DNA from: Dastarcus helophoroides | Lineage: Eukaryota; Arthropoda; Insecta; Coleoptera; Bothrideridae | Reading direction: 5' to 3' | Assembly: GCA_028583605.1 (NCBI GenBank) | Contig: CM053327.1 | Location: forward strand, 38,628,626-38,692,625 | Length of the DNA: 64,000 nt | Shown: positions 44,701 to 56,214 of the stretch, one piece after another | How the letters are laid out: each line of letters begins with the position of its first letter | Position numbering within the stretch: the first letter of the stretch is position 1 | The notes under the pieces: model-generated | What the model was told of the DNA's origin: nothing | Seen by the model: only the letters and a program-made list of their open reading frames with translations | Databases searched by the model: none | Made by a program: the position numbers and the translations under genes

Positions 44701-46065
44701 TAAGGCATAATTATTTTATATGCTCACTTTATTCATGCATTACTTTTAATAAGTACACTTGTTCTATAAAGCGGTATAACGTGGAATTTGTTCACTTAGA
44801 TTTTAGGTAATACCGAGGAAAAACTGTAGAGAACTACACTATGATTGTCTGAACACTGAAACCGTTAATGCACTAACATTTCTTGCATAAATTCTCCAAA
44901 ACTAAAGATGTGGTTGTTTAATTTACAATTGTGTATCTTCATCTGCAATAATTGTCTTGATCGGGAGCATCGTTGTCTGGAACTTATCTAGAAGCCCTTG
45001 TTAAAAGACGTAGACTTCGTTTATGCATAATTTTGAACACTAAAATAAGACTATCGTTACCAGTGATACATGTGAACATACCCTACCAAAATATTTTTAA
45101 AATTTGTCATATTTACCTTATTACGTGCCAAAATTGAGGGCCAGTTTCTCAACATACTTGAAAACCAAAAATAAACGTTCAAAAAATTACATTAACCTCA
45201 ACGAGTCATTGCTTCAATGACAGATGACAGAAGGTTTTGTTTACAATATCTACTCATGCTCGCATGTATTAAAAGAACAATTTGTCTACAAAGCAGCGGA
45301 GTAAATTTATATGTACTTAATTTTTCAGGATGCGGTGGCGGCAAATTCAAATATTTATTGATAATAACATATCTTTACTGACATATAAGTATTATTTATA
45401 AGTTAATTCTTTCATTCTGGTGTCTAAATGAAGTGAAATTTACATTTAAAAAAAGTCAATTCAATAAACCACCAAATTTGGAACCTTCTTGGACAGGCCG
45501 AACTTGATTTTTAAGAACTCCTCTTTCTTGAAAATTTCTTAAGAGCAGAAAAATACCTAGTACTAAGACGAAAGTGTTACTAAACATTTTGTCAATCATA
45601 ATTATTTGAGCGACATTTTATCTAACATATGGGTCGGCAGGAGGGAAGGTGTAGAGAGGTTAATCATTTGGTTTTTTTTTCGCCCCACACTTCTTCACAT
45701 TGTTGTCCAATTGATTAGTAAAATTCACATGGAAAATAAAATTATTTGAATTGAATTTTTGTTTATAGGAATGTCTCGAAAAATATCAATGATAATGTCA
45801 CTTACATATCATCTAACTATGATGATTTAAAAAAAATTGGCGATGACTTCATAATTCGAAATCCAAAAAAATCGAATGACTACAATTTGCAAAAAAAATT
45901 ATTGGTAAAATTTATATATCAGAATCGACCGCTTCTGTGATTCTATTTTATAATGAATATGGCTAAATTATTTTAGCCATTTTCATTTTATTTGCATATG
46001 CAATATTCTGGTTTTGGAAACATGTTTAAAAAATCAAGCAAATATAATAGCCATGTTATGTGTAA

Positions 46066-46511
46066 TTTATTTATTTTAAATGGGATAATTTCTGCCATAA
46101 TACAAATTTAGCATTCAACGCAGCATTTACGTTAGAGCGAGTAAACCCAAATAGACTGGAAAGCTATTTAGTAAAAGCGCTTTTTGAATGCAGCGCCTTT
46201 ATCTTACCCAGTATTGAAACGCAAAATCTATCCGTAATCCCTAATTGATATATAGTGCAGGAGATCATAGAAAAAATGCATCTTATGGCCTTCCTTACGA
46301 TTTAATACTTGGCAACGTTGAGGAAGGCTACAACGAACGAGCGGTTAAAATAATTGCTCTATATATTGCAGGTAACAGTGAACGGCGTGTACAATTTTTG
46401 TTTGAAAATTTATATTGCGAAAATCGTTTCCCCTTTCTAGGAATCTTGAAAATAGAGTTCCCCCTCAACACATATATGACAAAAGTTTGCCATAAATATT
46501 GTCAGAAATAG
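46066..46511 (+). pseudogene. Coding-like region at unit right end, two abutting frames
   Basis: One frame is open from 46066 to the TGA at 46246-46248 and reads ERVNPNRLESYLVKALFE and ILPSIETQNLSVIPN. A second frame opens at 46245, immediately after a TAA, and runs to 46511, reading YGLPYDLILGNVEEGYNERA and VKIIALYIAGNSERRVQF. The two meet within a few bases, as if a single frame of about 148 codons had shifted once. The second frame is identical in protein in copies A, B (51659-51925) and C (59614-59348). No known domain and no clear start codon. Confidence 0.3.
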
Positions 46512-46564
46512 TGGAGGTCAAGTCGTCTTATATATACCATGCAGGTCACAAAGATAGAAATATA

Positions 46565-46566
<2 letters not shown>

Positions 46567-46608
<42 letters not shown>
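46567..46608. repeat. (TA)21 tract between units A and B
   Basis: Uninterrupted TA dinucleotides joining the right end of A to the left end of B. Confidence 0.95.
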
Positions 46609-46611
<3 letters not shown>

Positions 46612-49600
46612 TTGCAACATGTACTATGTGACCTGCAAAAATTATATGTAGCATTCGCTGTGACCTCTTATATTTCGCTGTGGCCTCCAGGTCTGCAGGT
46701 CACAACGTACCCCAGCTTAAAATTCGCCCATGTCTTCGGAATGCTATTTAGAGCTCATAACCGAAAATTTTGCAGAAGGTCATTTCGACCACCTGGTACC
46801 GGCAAAAGTGTCCGGTTAGTTCAGCACTTTGCCGCTGGCGCTGGAGGTCTATATGCATTATATGTGCTACGTACCGTGTGGCCTTTGCGCATATTTGACC
46901 AAGTGAAATTGTATGGCTCGTACGTTAGGCCCTTTCGCTAGCGGCAACGTCGAAATGCCGCATCCTCTATCGCATTTCGCGACTTCTCTTTCTAAATTAC
47001 TACATCGCTGCGCGACGAGTTTCGTTTTGGATTTAAAATAGTCTCCGTGCGGGGAACTCTACTCTCCGTACCTACTTTACTCATAAACAAGCGCCAGCGT
47101 CTACTATTTATGATTTCGTTATTAGTGGAGATAGAAAATCGGTTAAATGGGCAAAGTATTGCAGACTTTTATGGCTATGAACATGACATTAAGAAGATAA
47201 TTGAATACCGGCTTGTTTTAAATTCTGCTGAAAATTCTTTATTTGTAGTCCGATTAAAAAAAGACCGCTAATCATTTTTGCTTAGTTTCTCAAAATCTTC
47301 GCAGTAATGCGATTAAGTATTTTTATGTTGAATAATTTCTGAGAAAATTATATCTGCTTAGTTTTTATTGTGGACGTTATATTGGATTATTTTCTTTTCC
47401 TAATTCAGTCAAAAGTGAAACACAGTAGTTGTCTCAAAAATATTTATGATATTTATTTCAAATAGTAAGCCATGTAAAAACAACTTTCTTTAATGAATAA
47501 AATGCATTAATAACTTCCGATGTATAAATAAATTTTCGTTCGACGTTGTACGTATCTGGTCCTTTTAAGAAAATAAACTGAATAAATTTGAGCTTTAAGG
47601 TTTTACAGATTTAAAGTTTACTAGGTCCTGCAAACATTTTAAAAATTGATAGTATTTTGAATGTTTATATTTATTTTTAGTTAGTTTTGGATTTTGTAAT
47701 GGAAATCTAACAAAAATTTTAATATGTAAGAGGTAGCTACTCGGCCTGTCAAATAATAAAGTCTTCTAGTAACAAAATTTATTCACTCGATCACACTTGC
47801 CATATTCTAACACGAACGACTGTACAACAACTTGAATCGTACTTGTCTTTCTAATGTCTAATAATGCGCGGGAGCCTGCCGGTGACAGTCGAGCAGACGT
47901 CTGTCATTGCGGTTGACCGCCAAATTTAAATTTAAATTTTATCGTCCTACAAATAATAGGGCTATTAAGTTTTCGCTACCAGTGACACAAGAAAGTTGCC
48001 CAACGTTACCAGAACCGTGATGACAGATGTCAGAGGCCTAGCGCCCCCTGCGACACAAATTCAGAGGGCAGCACATTGCGATCTAGCAGAATCAAATAAC
48101 TTTGTTGCCATCGGAATAGGTTGTCATTAGTTCTATTAGTACTACCAATACTATTGTATTAGAGTTGTTATATTTAATTTATTAGATATATTTTGTTGAG
48201 GAAATTCATGATACTTCCAGCGGCGGTTTAAGGTAAAAATTTTTTAGGCTTGAACTGTTAAAATGAAAGAAATAAGTAGGTATTCTAATGAGGTTTGCAA
48301 AAGAAACCAAGCATTTAAATTCAGTCAATAAATAATTTAGTAATTTGTATTGGGAAACAGTTTTGAAGAAATAGTTACAATTTAACATAAAATTAGCATT
48401 GTATAAAAAAACATTAAAATTTTACAAATATTAGTTATTGTTTTTGTTTAATGATTCAAAATTTCTTGAAAATTTAAAATTGTGACACAATAGTCGAATT
48501 TTTTTGAAATATCTCACATTCATTCAATGTTAAGACTTTTCTTTGAATGTTAATTTTTCTAATTAAACCTTCTCATTTTAAACTCAGGGTTTTAGAAAAG
48601 CAGTAAAATTTTGAAAAAAAAAAATTAAATTTTGCTCAACTTTTAAAATATCTAGAAAAAGTTGAAATTTTAAGGAAGTTTGTCCTTTTTTAGAATATTA
48701 TCTGTTTTAACAAAATTCTCAATACCAACTTGCAACCTTACCATAATAAAATAATTTTAAATTATTTTAACCTTCATTATATTAAACAATATGACTTCAC
48801 ACTTTGTAAAAACTGTTACATGTAGAATATTATTACCATTTTGTTTTAAGTTAGTTACCCAAATTACACCAAATTCTAATCAAAATGGGGAGAAGATTAT
48901 AATCTTTTGAAAAAAACCGCATTTTCGAAGATTTGTCAAATTATCAATGAATTAAGGAATACAGCAATTAGCCCTCTAGACGCCCAAATATGAAATATCC
49001 ATGTTTCAATTCATGGAAAAAGCAGGAAATGATAGATTAAGTAGATTTTTTAAAAATGTTTAACTATATTCTAATAGATGACAGTACTGGTTTTTCAACC
49101 TAAATATTTAATTAGCATTTAAATACAACCAAAAATTCAAACATTTCGCCGCCCTCTAGATGCCAAAACATGAAATATATGTTTGAATTAATAGAAAAAG
49201 CAATAAGTGATGCCTTAGGATTTATCTTTTAATGTTAGCTATATTCTGAAAGATGACACCACCACCTTTTAAACAAGATTAAATACAATTAAAAATGCAA
49301 ACGTATTCACTAAACTTGAATTTGGCGCCATTAGTGGGGAAACGAACGTCAAGATATTAATCATCTTTCCTAACATTGCAATGCGAAAATAATTCTTACT
49401 GCCGCTTATCGTAATTCTCAGTACGTAGCCGTAATTAGAGTCAGTACAAATACCATAAAATGTACAAGTTTGACTTGCAGAGCCATAAGACGCAAATATT
49501 ATGTTTTAAAAAACGGGAACCTGTCAACTTAAATGTCCAACCAATAGAAATTCACAGATCACCTGAAAAATTTGAACCAATAACATTTTAGAATGCGTCG

Positions 49601-51980
49601 CGGTTTTTAACGCTACATTTAAATATTGCTTCCAGCACATTCATTACAGAAAATTTGTGAACAATACTTCGTAATACGAAGTTCGTATTTCAAGTATTAT
49701 GTCATAATATTTGTCAAAGAATAAAGTGAAATTAAGTGGAAATATAAAAAAGATGTTTGGTACTCATCTGAAAAAAAAAACAGTTGTTCGAATTTTTATT
49801 TGACATTTAGAGAAATAAATAATAACAATAATATAAAATAAATATACAATACTTGAATAAAGTTCTTTGGATAAGAATTTATGTTCTGTAGCACTGAAAT
49901 AAAGCCCCTGGGTTAAACTATTACCTGATAAAAAGTTACAATTATACAATGAAACTTTGCATTATAGTTATCACAATGTATCATTCGTTAGAAATTTTAT
50001 ATCATTTAAATTACATGTGCTTAAAAATAAAAAAAATCGCACTGAAAGGGGTTTGTATAAATTGTGAAACCATATGTGCATATATGAATGAAAAATTGGA
50101 TTTTCAAAAAGTAAGGCATAATTATTTTATATGCTCACTTTATTCATGCATTACTTTTAATAAGTACACTTGTTCTATAAAGCGGTATAACGTGGAATTT
50201 GTTCACTTAGATTTTAGGTAATACCGAGGAAAACTGTAGAGAACTACATTATGATTGTCTGAACACTGAAACCGTTAATGCACTAACATTTCTTGCATAA
50301 ATTCTCCAAAACTAAAGATGTGGTTGTTTAATTTACAATTGTGTATCTTCATCTGCAATAATTGTCTTGATCGGGAGCATCGTTGTCTGGAACTTATCTA
50401 GAAGCCCTTGTTAAAAGACGTAGACTTCTTTTATGCATAATTTTGAACACTAAAATAAGACTATCGTTACCAGTGATACATGTAAACATACCCTACCAAA
50501 ATATTTTTAAAATTTGTCATATTTACCTTATTACGTGCCAAAATTGAGGGCCAGTTTCTCAACATACTTGAAAACCAAAAATAAACGTTCAAAAAATTAC
50601 ATTAACCTCAACGAGTCATTGCTTCAATGACAGATGACAGAAGGTTTTGTTTACAATATCTACTCATGCTCGCATGTATTAAAAGAACAATTTGTCTACA
50701 AAGCAGCGGAGTAAATTTATATGTAGTTAATTTTTCAGGATGCGGTGGCGGCAAATTCAAATATTTATTGATAATAACATATCTTTACTGACATATAAGT
50801 ATTATTTATAAGTTAATTCTTTCATTCTGGTGTCTAAATGAAGTGAAATTTACATTTAAAAAAAGTCAATTCAATAAACCACCAAATTTGGAACCTTCTT
50901 GGACAGGCCGAACTTGATTTTTAAGAACTCCTCTTTCTTGAAAATTTCTTAAGAGCAGAAAAATACCTAGTACTAAGACGAAAGTGTTACTAAACATTTT
51001 GTCAATCATAATTATTTGAGCGACATTTTATCTAACATATGGGTCGGCAGAGGTTAATCATTTGGTTTTTTTTTCGCCCCACACTTCTTCACATTGTTGT
51101 CCAATTGATTAGTAAAATTCACATGGAAAATAAAATTATTTGAATTGAATTTTTGTTTATAGGAATGTCTCGAAAAATATCAATGATAATGTCACTTACA
51201 TATTATTGGATTATCTAACTATGATGATTTTTAAAAAAATTCCGATGACTTCATAATTCGAAATCCAAAAATTATCGAATGACTACAATTTGCAAAAAAA
51301 ATTATTGGTAAAATTTATATATCAGAATCGACCGCTTCTGTGATTCTATTTTTATAAATGAAAAATGAAAATGGCTAAAATTATTTTTAGCCATTTTCAT
51401 TTTATTTGCATATGCAATATTCTGGTTTTGGAAACATGTTTAAAAAATCAAGCAAATATAATAGCCATGTTATGTGTAATTTATTTATTTTAAATGGGAT
51501 AATTTCTGCCATAATACAAATTTAGCATTCAACGCAGCATTTACGTTAGAGCGAGTAAACCCAAATAGACTGGAAAGCTATTTAGTAAAAGCGCTTTTTG
51601 AATGCAGCGCCTTTATCTTACCCAGTATTGAAACGCAAAATCTATCCGTAATCCCTAATTGATATATAGTGCAGGAGATCATAGAAAAAATGCATCTTAT
51701 GGCCTTCCTTACGATTTAATACTTGGCAACGTTGAGGAAGGCTACAACGAACGAGCGGTTAAAATAATTGCTCTATATATTGCAGGTAACAGTGAACGGC
51801 GTGTACAATTTTTGTTTGAAAATTTATATTGCGAAAATCGTTTCCCCTTTCTAGGAATCTTGAAAATAGAGTTCCCCCTCAACACATATATGACAAAAGT
51901 TTGCCATAAATATTGTCAGAAATAGTGGAGGTCAGGTCGTCTTATATATACCATGCAGGTCACAAAGATAGAAATGTACC
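46609..51980 (+). repeat. 5.4-kb repeat unit, copy B (head to tail with A)
   Basis: Same start and end as copy A. Differences are scattered substitutions and small indels, a ~181-bp deletion at 49688, a 29-bp insertion (or retained segment) near 48079-48107 and a missing GAGGGAAGGTGTAGA-type segment near 51050. The near-perfect hairpin AAAATGGCTAAAATTATTTT followed by AGCCATTTTCATTT lies at about 51354-51402; in copy A it is degraded. Confidence 0.9.
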
Positions 51981-52006
51981 TATATATATATATATATATA
52001 TATATA
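51981..52006. repeat. (TA)13 tract at right edge of unit B
   Basis: TA tract following the unit end GAAATGTACC. Confidence 0.94.
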
Positions 52007-52470
52007 CATTTATATAGGGTATAAGTCAGCCTCCGCAATGTAAAAATTGAATGTCAGTCAGCGTCCGGCGAAACTCGGCGTCCGATATACGGACGCTGAG
52101 TGACCAGCCCATTTAACAAGCTCAGAGGGGTCTACATGGGTCCTAGATGCGTTTGCAATAAAAAAACGGTGGAGCTTAACTTGCCGGTTTTTGGATAGCC
52201 GTATAAAATCAAGTTTACTCGTTTGCCGCTACGAGTCGCTTCGATCGATTCGTATATCCCCAAGGCGTATCTAAATTTCAAGCCAGCGGTTCACCCAGCG
52301 TCCAAAACATCGGCAACGTCGTATGCTTCTAAGAAATGCATTTCTCTTGAACAAACCAATGAGAACTTCAGTACACTTAGCTCTAGGTTTACCCCTCCGC
52401 GCTGTTTCATTCCTGCAAATGCCCGCGTAAATCGAATCGGCGCGGTGTAAAATTAATTCAAATTTACAAT
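52007..52470. other. GC-richer spacer edge with hairpin, next to unit B
   Basis: Directly after the (TA)n tract. GTCAGTCAGCGTCCG (52053-52067) and CGGACGCTGAGTGAC (52090-52104) form a 15-bp stem with one mismatch and a 22-base loop. The motif CTCAG-nCTCCG and variants occur four times in 52026-52104. A 75-codon frame without ATG start (52223-52450) lies further on and is not recognised. Confidence 0.55.
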
Positions 52471-53084
52471 GAGACATAAGTTTGGGTTCTACACAAAGGG
52501 AAAAACGTGCAAATAACTTTTGTTAATTAGTACAATATCATACAAAATAGCTGTTCATACTATAAATTTAGACATTTAGAAATTAACGCATTTTCATTTT
52601 ATTGATTATTTTTAACTTTAGTTTAAAGCGCGAAAAAAGTGAGCTTTAATTCAGAAATATCAAGGTCTTAAAATGGTTATTCACGAAATAAAATAAAGTA
52701 CATGAACAGAAGAAAATTAGCTGGCAAACATACGTTTCTAAATTTTTAGTGTCATATAATAAATCTAAAAGTATTTGGTTTTTTTGGTATTTATTCATAT
52801 AGATAGAAAATTGAAAAGAGTGAGATAGTTTTATTAATTGTGACTACCTCTATTTTTTACCACTAAAATTATCCAGTTGGTCTTTTCTGGATTTTGACAA
52901 GTGTCGATAGAAATGTTATCTTACATATTTATTTACTTAGTAATAATGTAACTTCATGAATATAAATTCCAATCTGCACCTTTAAACCTAACTAATGAAC
53001 TCTCATAATGACTAAAATGGTAAATGTGATATTCGTCCTGTTGTTTTATTACTGAATATTTAATTCATGTAACACAACCTATTT
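52471..53084. other. AT-rich spacer, no feature seen
   Basis: Nothing recognised. Confidence 0.4.
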
Positions 53085-54080
53085 TTTAAATATTTCTCCT
53101 ATAAACTAGAAATTTTAATTTTATATTTGAAATTTTGATTTTTCTCTGGACATTTTAAGTTATACTTAAAATTTAAAGAAAAAAAGCTAAGGTTTTGAAA
53201 TAATATTCAAAATTTTGATTTTCCCTCAATATCTACAATACATTTAAAGTCAAAATGTTAACACTTTACTGAAAATAGCCGCACTAATCTTGATATTTTA
53301 ACATTATCAATTTACAATTTAGATATTTTTTGCCTAATTTACATTTCACACTTTTTTCAAACTTTTGGTTAATTATAACTCAAATTTTTGAATATTTTGT
53401 TCAAAGTTGCGTTTATAAAATAATTAAATTAAAATATTCCTCCAGTTTTGAATATTTGCACGTCCAAACTAGAAAAATTGTAGAAAACTTCAAAATTTTC
53501 AGAGAAAGTAAAAATTTTGAAAAAAAATATCGTAAGTTTTGTTGTAAAGTCGATATTTTGAAGTAAAGGTCGAAATTAAAATAGCAGTTTCCAGAATAGG
53601 TATATATTCAAAATTCGAGAAAAAGTGCAACTTTTAAGTTTAGAGTTCAACTTTATTTTATTTTTAAGAAGAAATAAAAACACGAACTTAAAATTGGGAT
53701 TTGGAACTTTACTTGAAATTTAAATTTTAAAGTTGAGCTTTTCGTAGATTTTTGGACTGAATTTGAAATTTTGAGCAAAAATTCGAAATCTTAACATGTC
53801 GATGTAGAAATTTTAAATTTGGAAACAAACATTAAACTGTTTTTCTGAAATGTTGAAATAAAATTCGAAATTTTAGGTTTTAGAGTTTGATTTTCAAGCA
53901 AAAATTTTTAATTTCAAGTTCAGTATGGAAATTTTTGGAACTTTTTAAATAAATTTCATTCTTAAGTTGATCGCTTTGTTTCGCATTTTGCTGTGGGAAA
54001 ACTGACATCGTTAGCCCCTAATAATTTCTATCGACAAAAATACGAGCTGTACTTTATAGAATAAAAAAGTCCCCCCCCCC
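53085..54080 (+). repeat. Diverged AT-rich repeat, copy 1
   Basis: Begins near TTTCTCCTATAAACTAGAAA and continues through GATTTTTCTCTGGACATTT to CCCCTAATAATTTCTATCG...ACGAGCT. The same order of landmarks recurs at 56215-57980. A C-homopolymer lies at about 54071-54082. The two copies are far diverged, with many indels. Confidence 0.65.
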
Positions 54081-54180
54081 CTTTCCCAAAAATTTGAATA
54101 TGCATGTTTTACATGAATACCAGCTAGTGAAATCTCTAAAATACCTACATAGTATAGAATTCAAAACTATTAGCTGTTAA

Positions 54181-54421
54181 TTTTGGTGGAACGGACTGGT
54201 CCTTGGTTATCTTTAAAAATTAAATTGCAAAACTTGTCTCCTGAAATTAAGAAAGATTAAAAAACACATCAAAGGCTGCTCTAACGCTTTTCGACAGCCA
54301 AGCTATCAGTAAGTATTTCTCTGATGATAGCTTGGCTGTCGAAACGCGTTAGAGCAACCTTTGTTTTGTTTTTAAATCTTTCTTGGTTTCAGAGGACAAG
54401 ATTTGTTTTTCAATTTTTAAA
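54181..54421. mobile_element. Foldback element with 10-bp target duplication
   Basis: Flanked by TAGCTGTTAA at 54171-54180 and 54422-54431. Two arms of about 95 bp (54213-54308 and 54325-54420) are inverted copies with a 16-base loop, so the transcript could fold into one long hairpin. Each arm carries the CTTGTC-yCTGAAA, CTAACGC and CAGCCAAGCT words of the family in the 416-bp array. The left end GGTGGAACGGACTGGTCC is the complement of the array's terminal sequence. Non-coding. Confidence 0.82.
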
Positions 54422-54431
54422 TAGCTGTTAA

Positions 54432-54990
54432 ACCAATAATGAAAACTGAATCGAGTTTGTTATCTATATTAATATTTGGGAGGAGGGATGGGTTATAAAA
54501 TGTTTTTTGTTGGCCTTCTTTATTTAAAAAAGTTTTATCAGGAGCCAGAAAAGTATATTTTTTTATTTGAATTTCAGTGTTTCATTACACGAGTATTAAA
54601 AATATCATTGATTCAACAACATTGCAACGATCAAATTTACCTAATTATTTTTCAATGATATGTTAATCTTGTCATATAAGGAAAACAGAATGAGGTTGTT
54701 ACCAGTTATGTAACTATCAAATTCGAAAAAAAAAAATTAGAAAAAATACTACATATAAAAAGCTATCTAGGAAGCTCATAGCTTTAGTTATAATTTATAA
54801 TCTACAAAAGGAAAATAATATGCAATAATTAAAATAAACTTTTATTTATCTGTCCAATTTTAAAATAAAATCAACAACAAATAATAATTTTATATCTAAT
54901 TAAAAATGCAAATCGCAATTACATGCTAAATTTAACACTTGTAAAATACTGGATCATTTCTTCAAAACAAAATTAAGTCAAGATATACAC
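54432..54990. other. AT-rich spacer, no gene recognised
   Basis: A 60-codon open frame at 54476-54658 starts with ATG in the AT-rich background and shows no domain. Nothing else is seen. Confidence 0.4.
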
Positions 54991-55019
54991 CTAGGTACAC
55001 TTACACCTAGCAAAGAACT

Positions 55020-55800
55020 ATTTATAGAACATCTAATTTTACAGATTTATACTTGTTTTTGAGCATGACATGTAAAATTTCCTTAAAAATGCATATAATA
55101 TGCACCGAGTGAAAATAAGTTCAATAACATGGAAACTAAAATCAGCTGCAATGCATGTTTCCCGAATTCTTAGGGTTAGAATTACAAATACACTTCATAA
55201 ACTTAGTTTTTAAACACGAAATCATTAAACGATCAGCTTGAAATAAAGTTTAACATCACTTGGGTTTGCATATGAAATTGCTTCGGATTTAAACACAGCA
55301 CTGAATTTTTGCCATTTCCAGTTCTTTGAAGAAGATTTGTATTTAAATATTCTTTTTGTCATTCTTATTTGTTGAGTTAGGTTTTCCTTATTCCACATTA
55401 AACTAATTCAAACTAAAAAAAAGATGGTTATTTGTTTTCGAGCAACATGTAAAATTCCACCAAAAATGCATATAATATGCATCGAGTGAAATTAAGTTCA
55501 ATAACATGGGAAATAAAATCGGCTGCAATGCATGTTTTGCTGAATTCTTAAAGTTAGAGTTACAAATACACTTCATACCCGGAGTTTTTAAACATGAATC
55601 ATTAAAAGAGCAGCTTGAGATATAATTTAACATCACTTGAATTTGCACATGAAATTGCTTCTGATTTAAACACAGCACTGAATTTTTGCCACTTCCAATT
55701 CCTTGAAAAAGAGCTGTGTCTAATTATCCCGTTTGTCATTCTTACTTGTTGAGTTTGGTTTTCCTTGTTCCACATTAAACGAATTAAAACTAAAAAGAAG
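55020..55800 (+). repeat. 378-bp tandem duplication
   Basis: ATGCATATAATATGCA occurs at 55089 and 55467, and all following landmarks (GTTCAATAACATGG, CTGCAATGCATGTTT, TTAAACACAGCACTGAATTT, GTTGAGTT-GGTTTTCCTT) repeat at the same offset. A third, much more diverged relative lies at about 58330-58490. Confidence 0.85.
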
Positions 55801-56214
55801 ATGAGGGTGACATTTGACGTAATTATTAACTGACAAATATGTACGTGACTTTACACTAAATCCTATTTACCTTGTAGGGTAATATTAAATGGGGCCTAGT
55901 AAATATTATGTACTCCTTCGATCTTGTATTGGTCAATATCGGTCACGGCTCACTTTCACCTTATTGACATCACTGTTATTGATACTTTCAACCGATAAAC
56001 TGTATTAACAATAAGTATGTACAATATTTCTACCATGTTTGGATAATATTGATACGATGAGCCAGGTTTCCCTTTTCGGCATCGTTGACTTGTTGATTAA
56101 ACAAATGCCCCATTTTGCCATGGTTGATATTAATATTGAATGACAGAGCACAGAGCGCGCAAGTAAAGAACACCGCGCGCAATTTGAAACACTAGGTTTT
56201 CGAGGTATTTGCTG
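55801..56214. other. Spacer DNA, no gene recognised
   Basis: Contains loosely repeated ATTGATA/TATTGACAT words (55930-56000 and 56045-56140). A 77-codon minus-strand frame (56238-56005) has no domain. Confidence 0.35.

Larger units (their letters stand above)
41045..46566 (+). repeat. 5.5-kb repeat unit, copy A
   Basis: Unit between two (TA)n tracts. It starts CATTTGCAACATGTAC and ends AGATAGAAATATACC. TGTGACCTGCA near the left end and its complement TGCAGGTCACA near the right end form an 11-bp inverted pair. The ends (41080-41700 and 46060-46510) are GC-richer with coding-like frames; the middle is AT-rich. A ~170-bp internal duplication beginning GCCCTCTAGA lies at 43379 and 43558. It contains a 181-bp segment (44096-44276) missing from copy B. 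I do not recognise the family. A large non-autonomous element or an amplified genomic segment are both possible. Confidence 0.9.

Noticed and set aside
44538..44810. 90-codon frame repeated in all 5.4-kb units
   Set aside because: It repeats only because the unit does. Composition is that of translated AT-rich DNA, with an antisense frame ending beside it.
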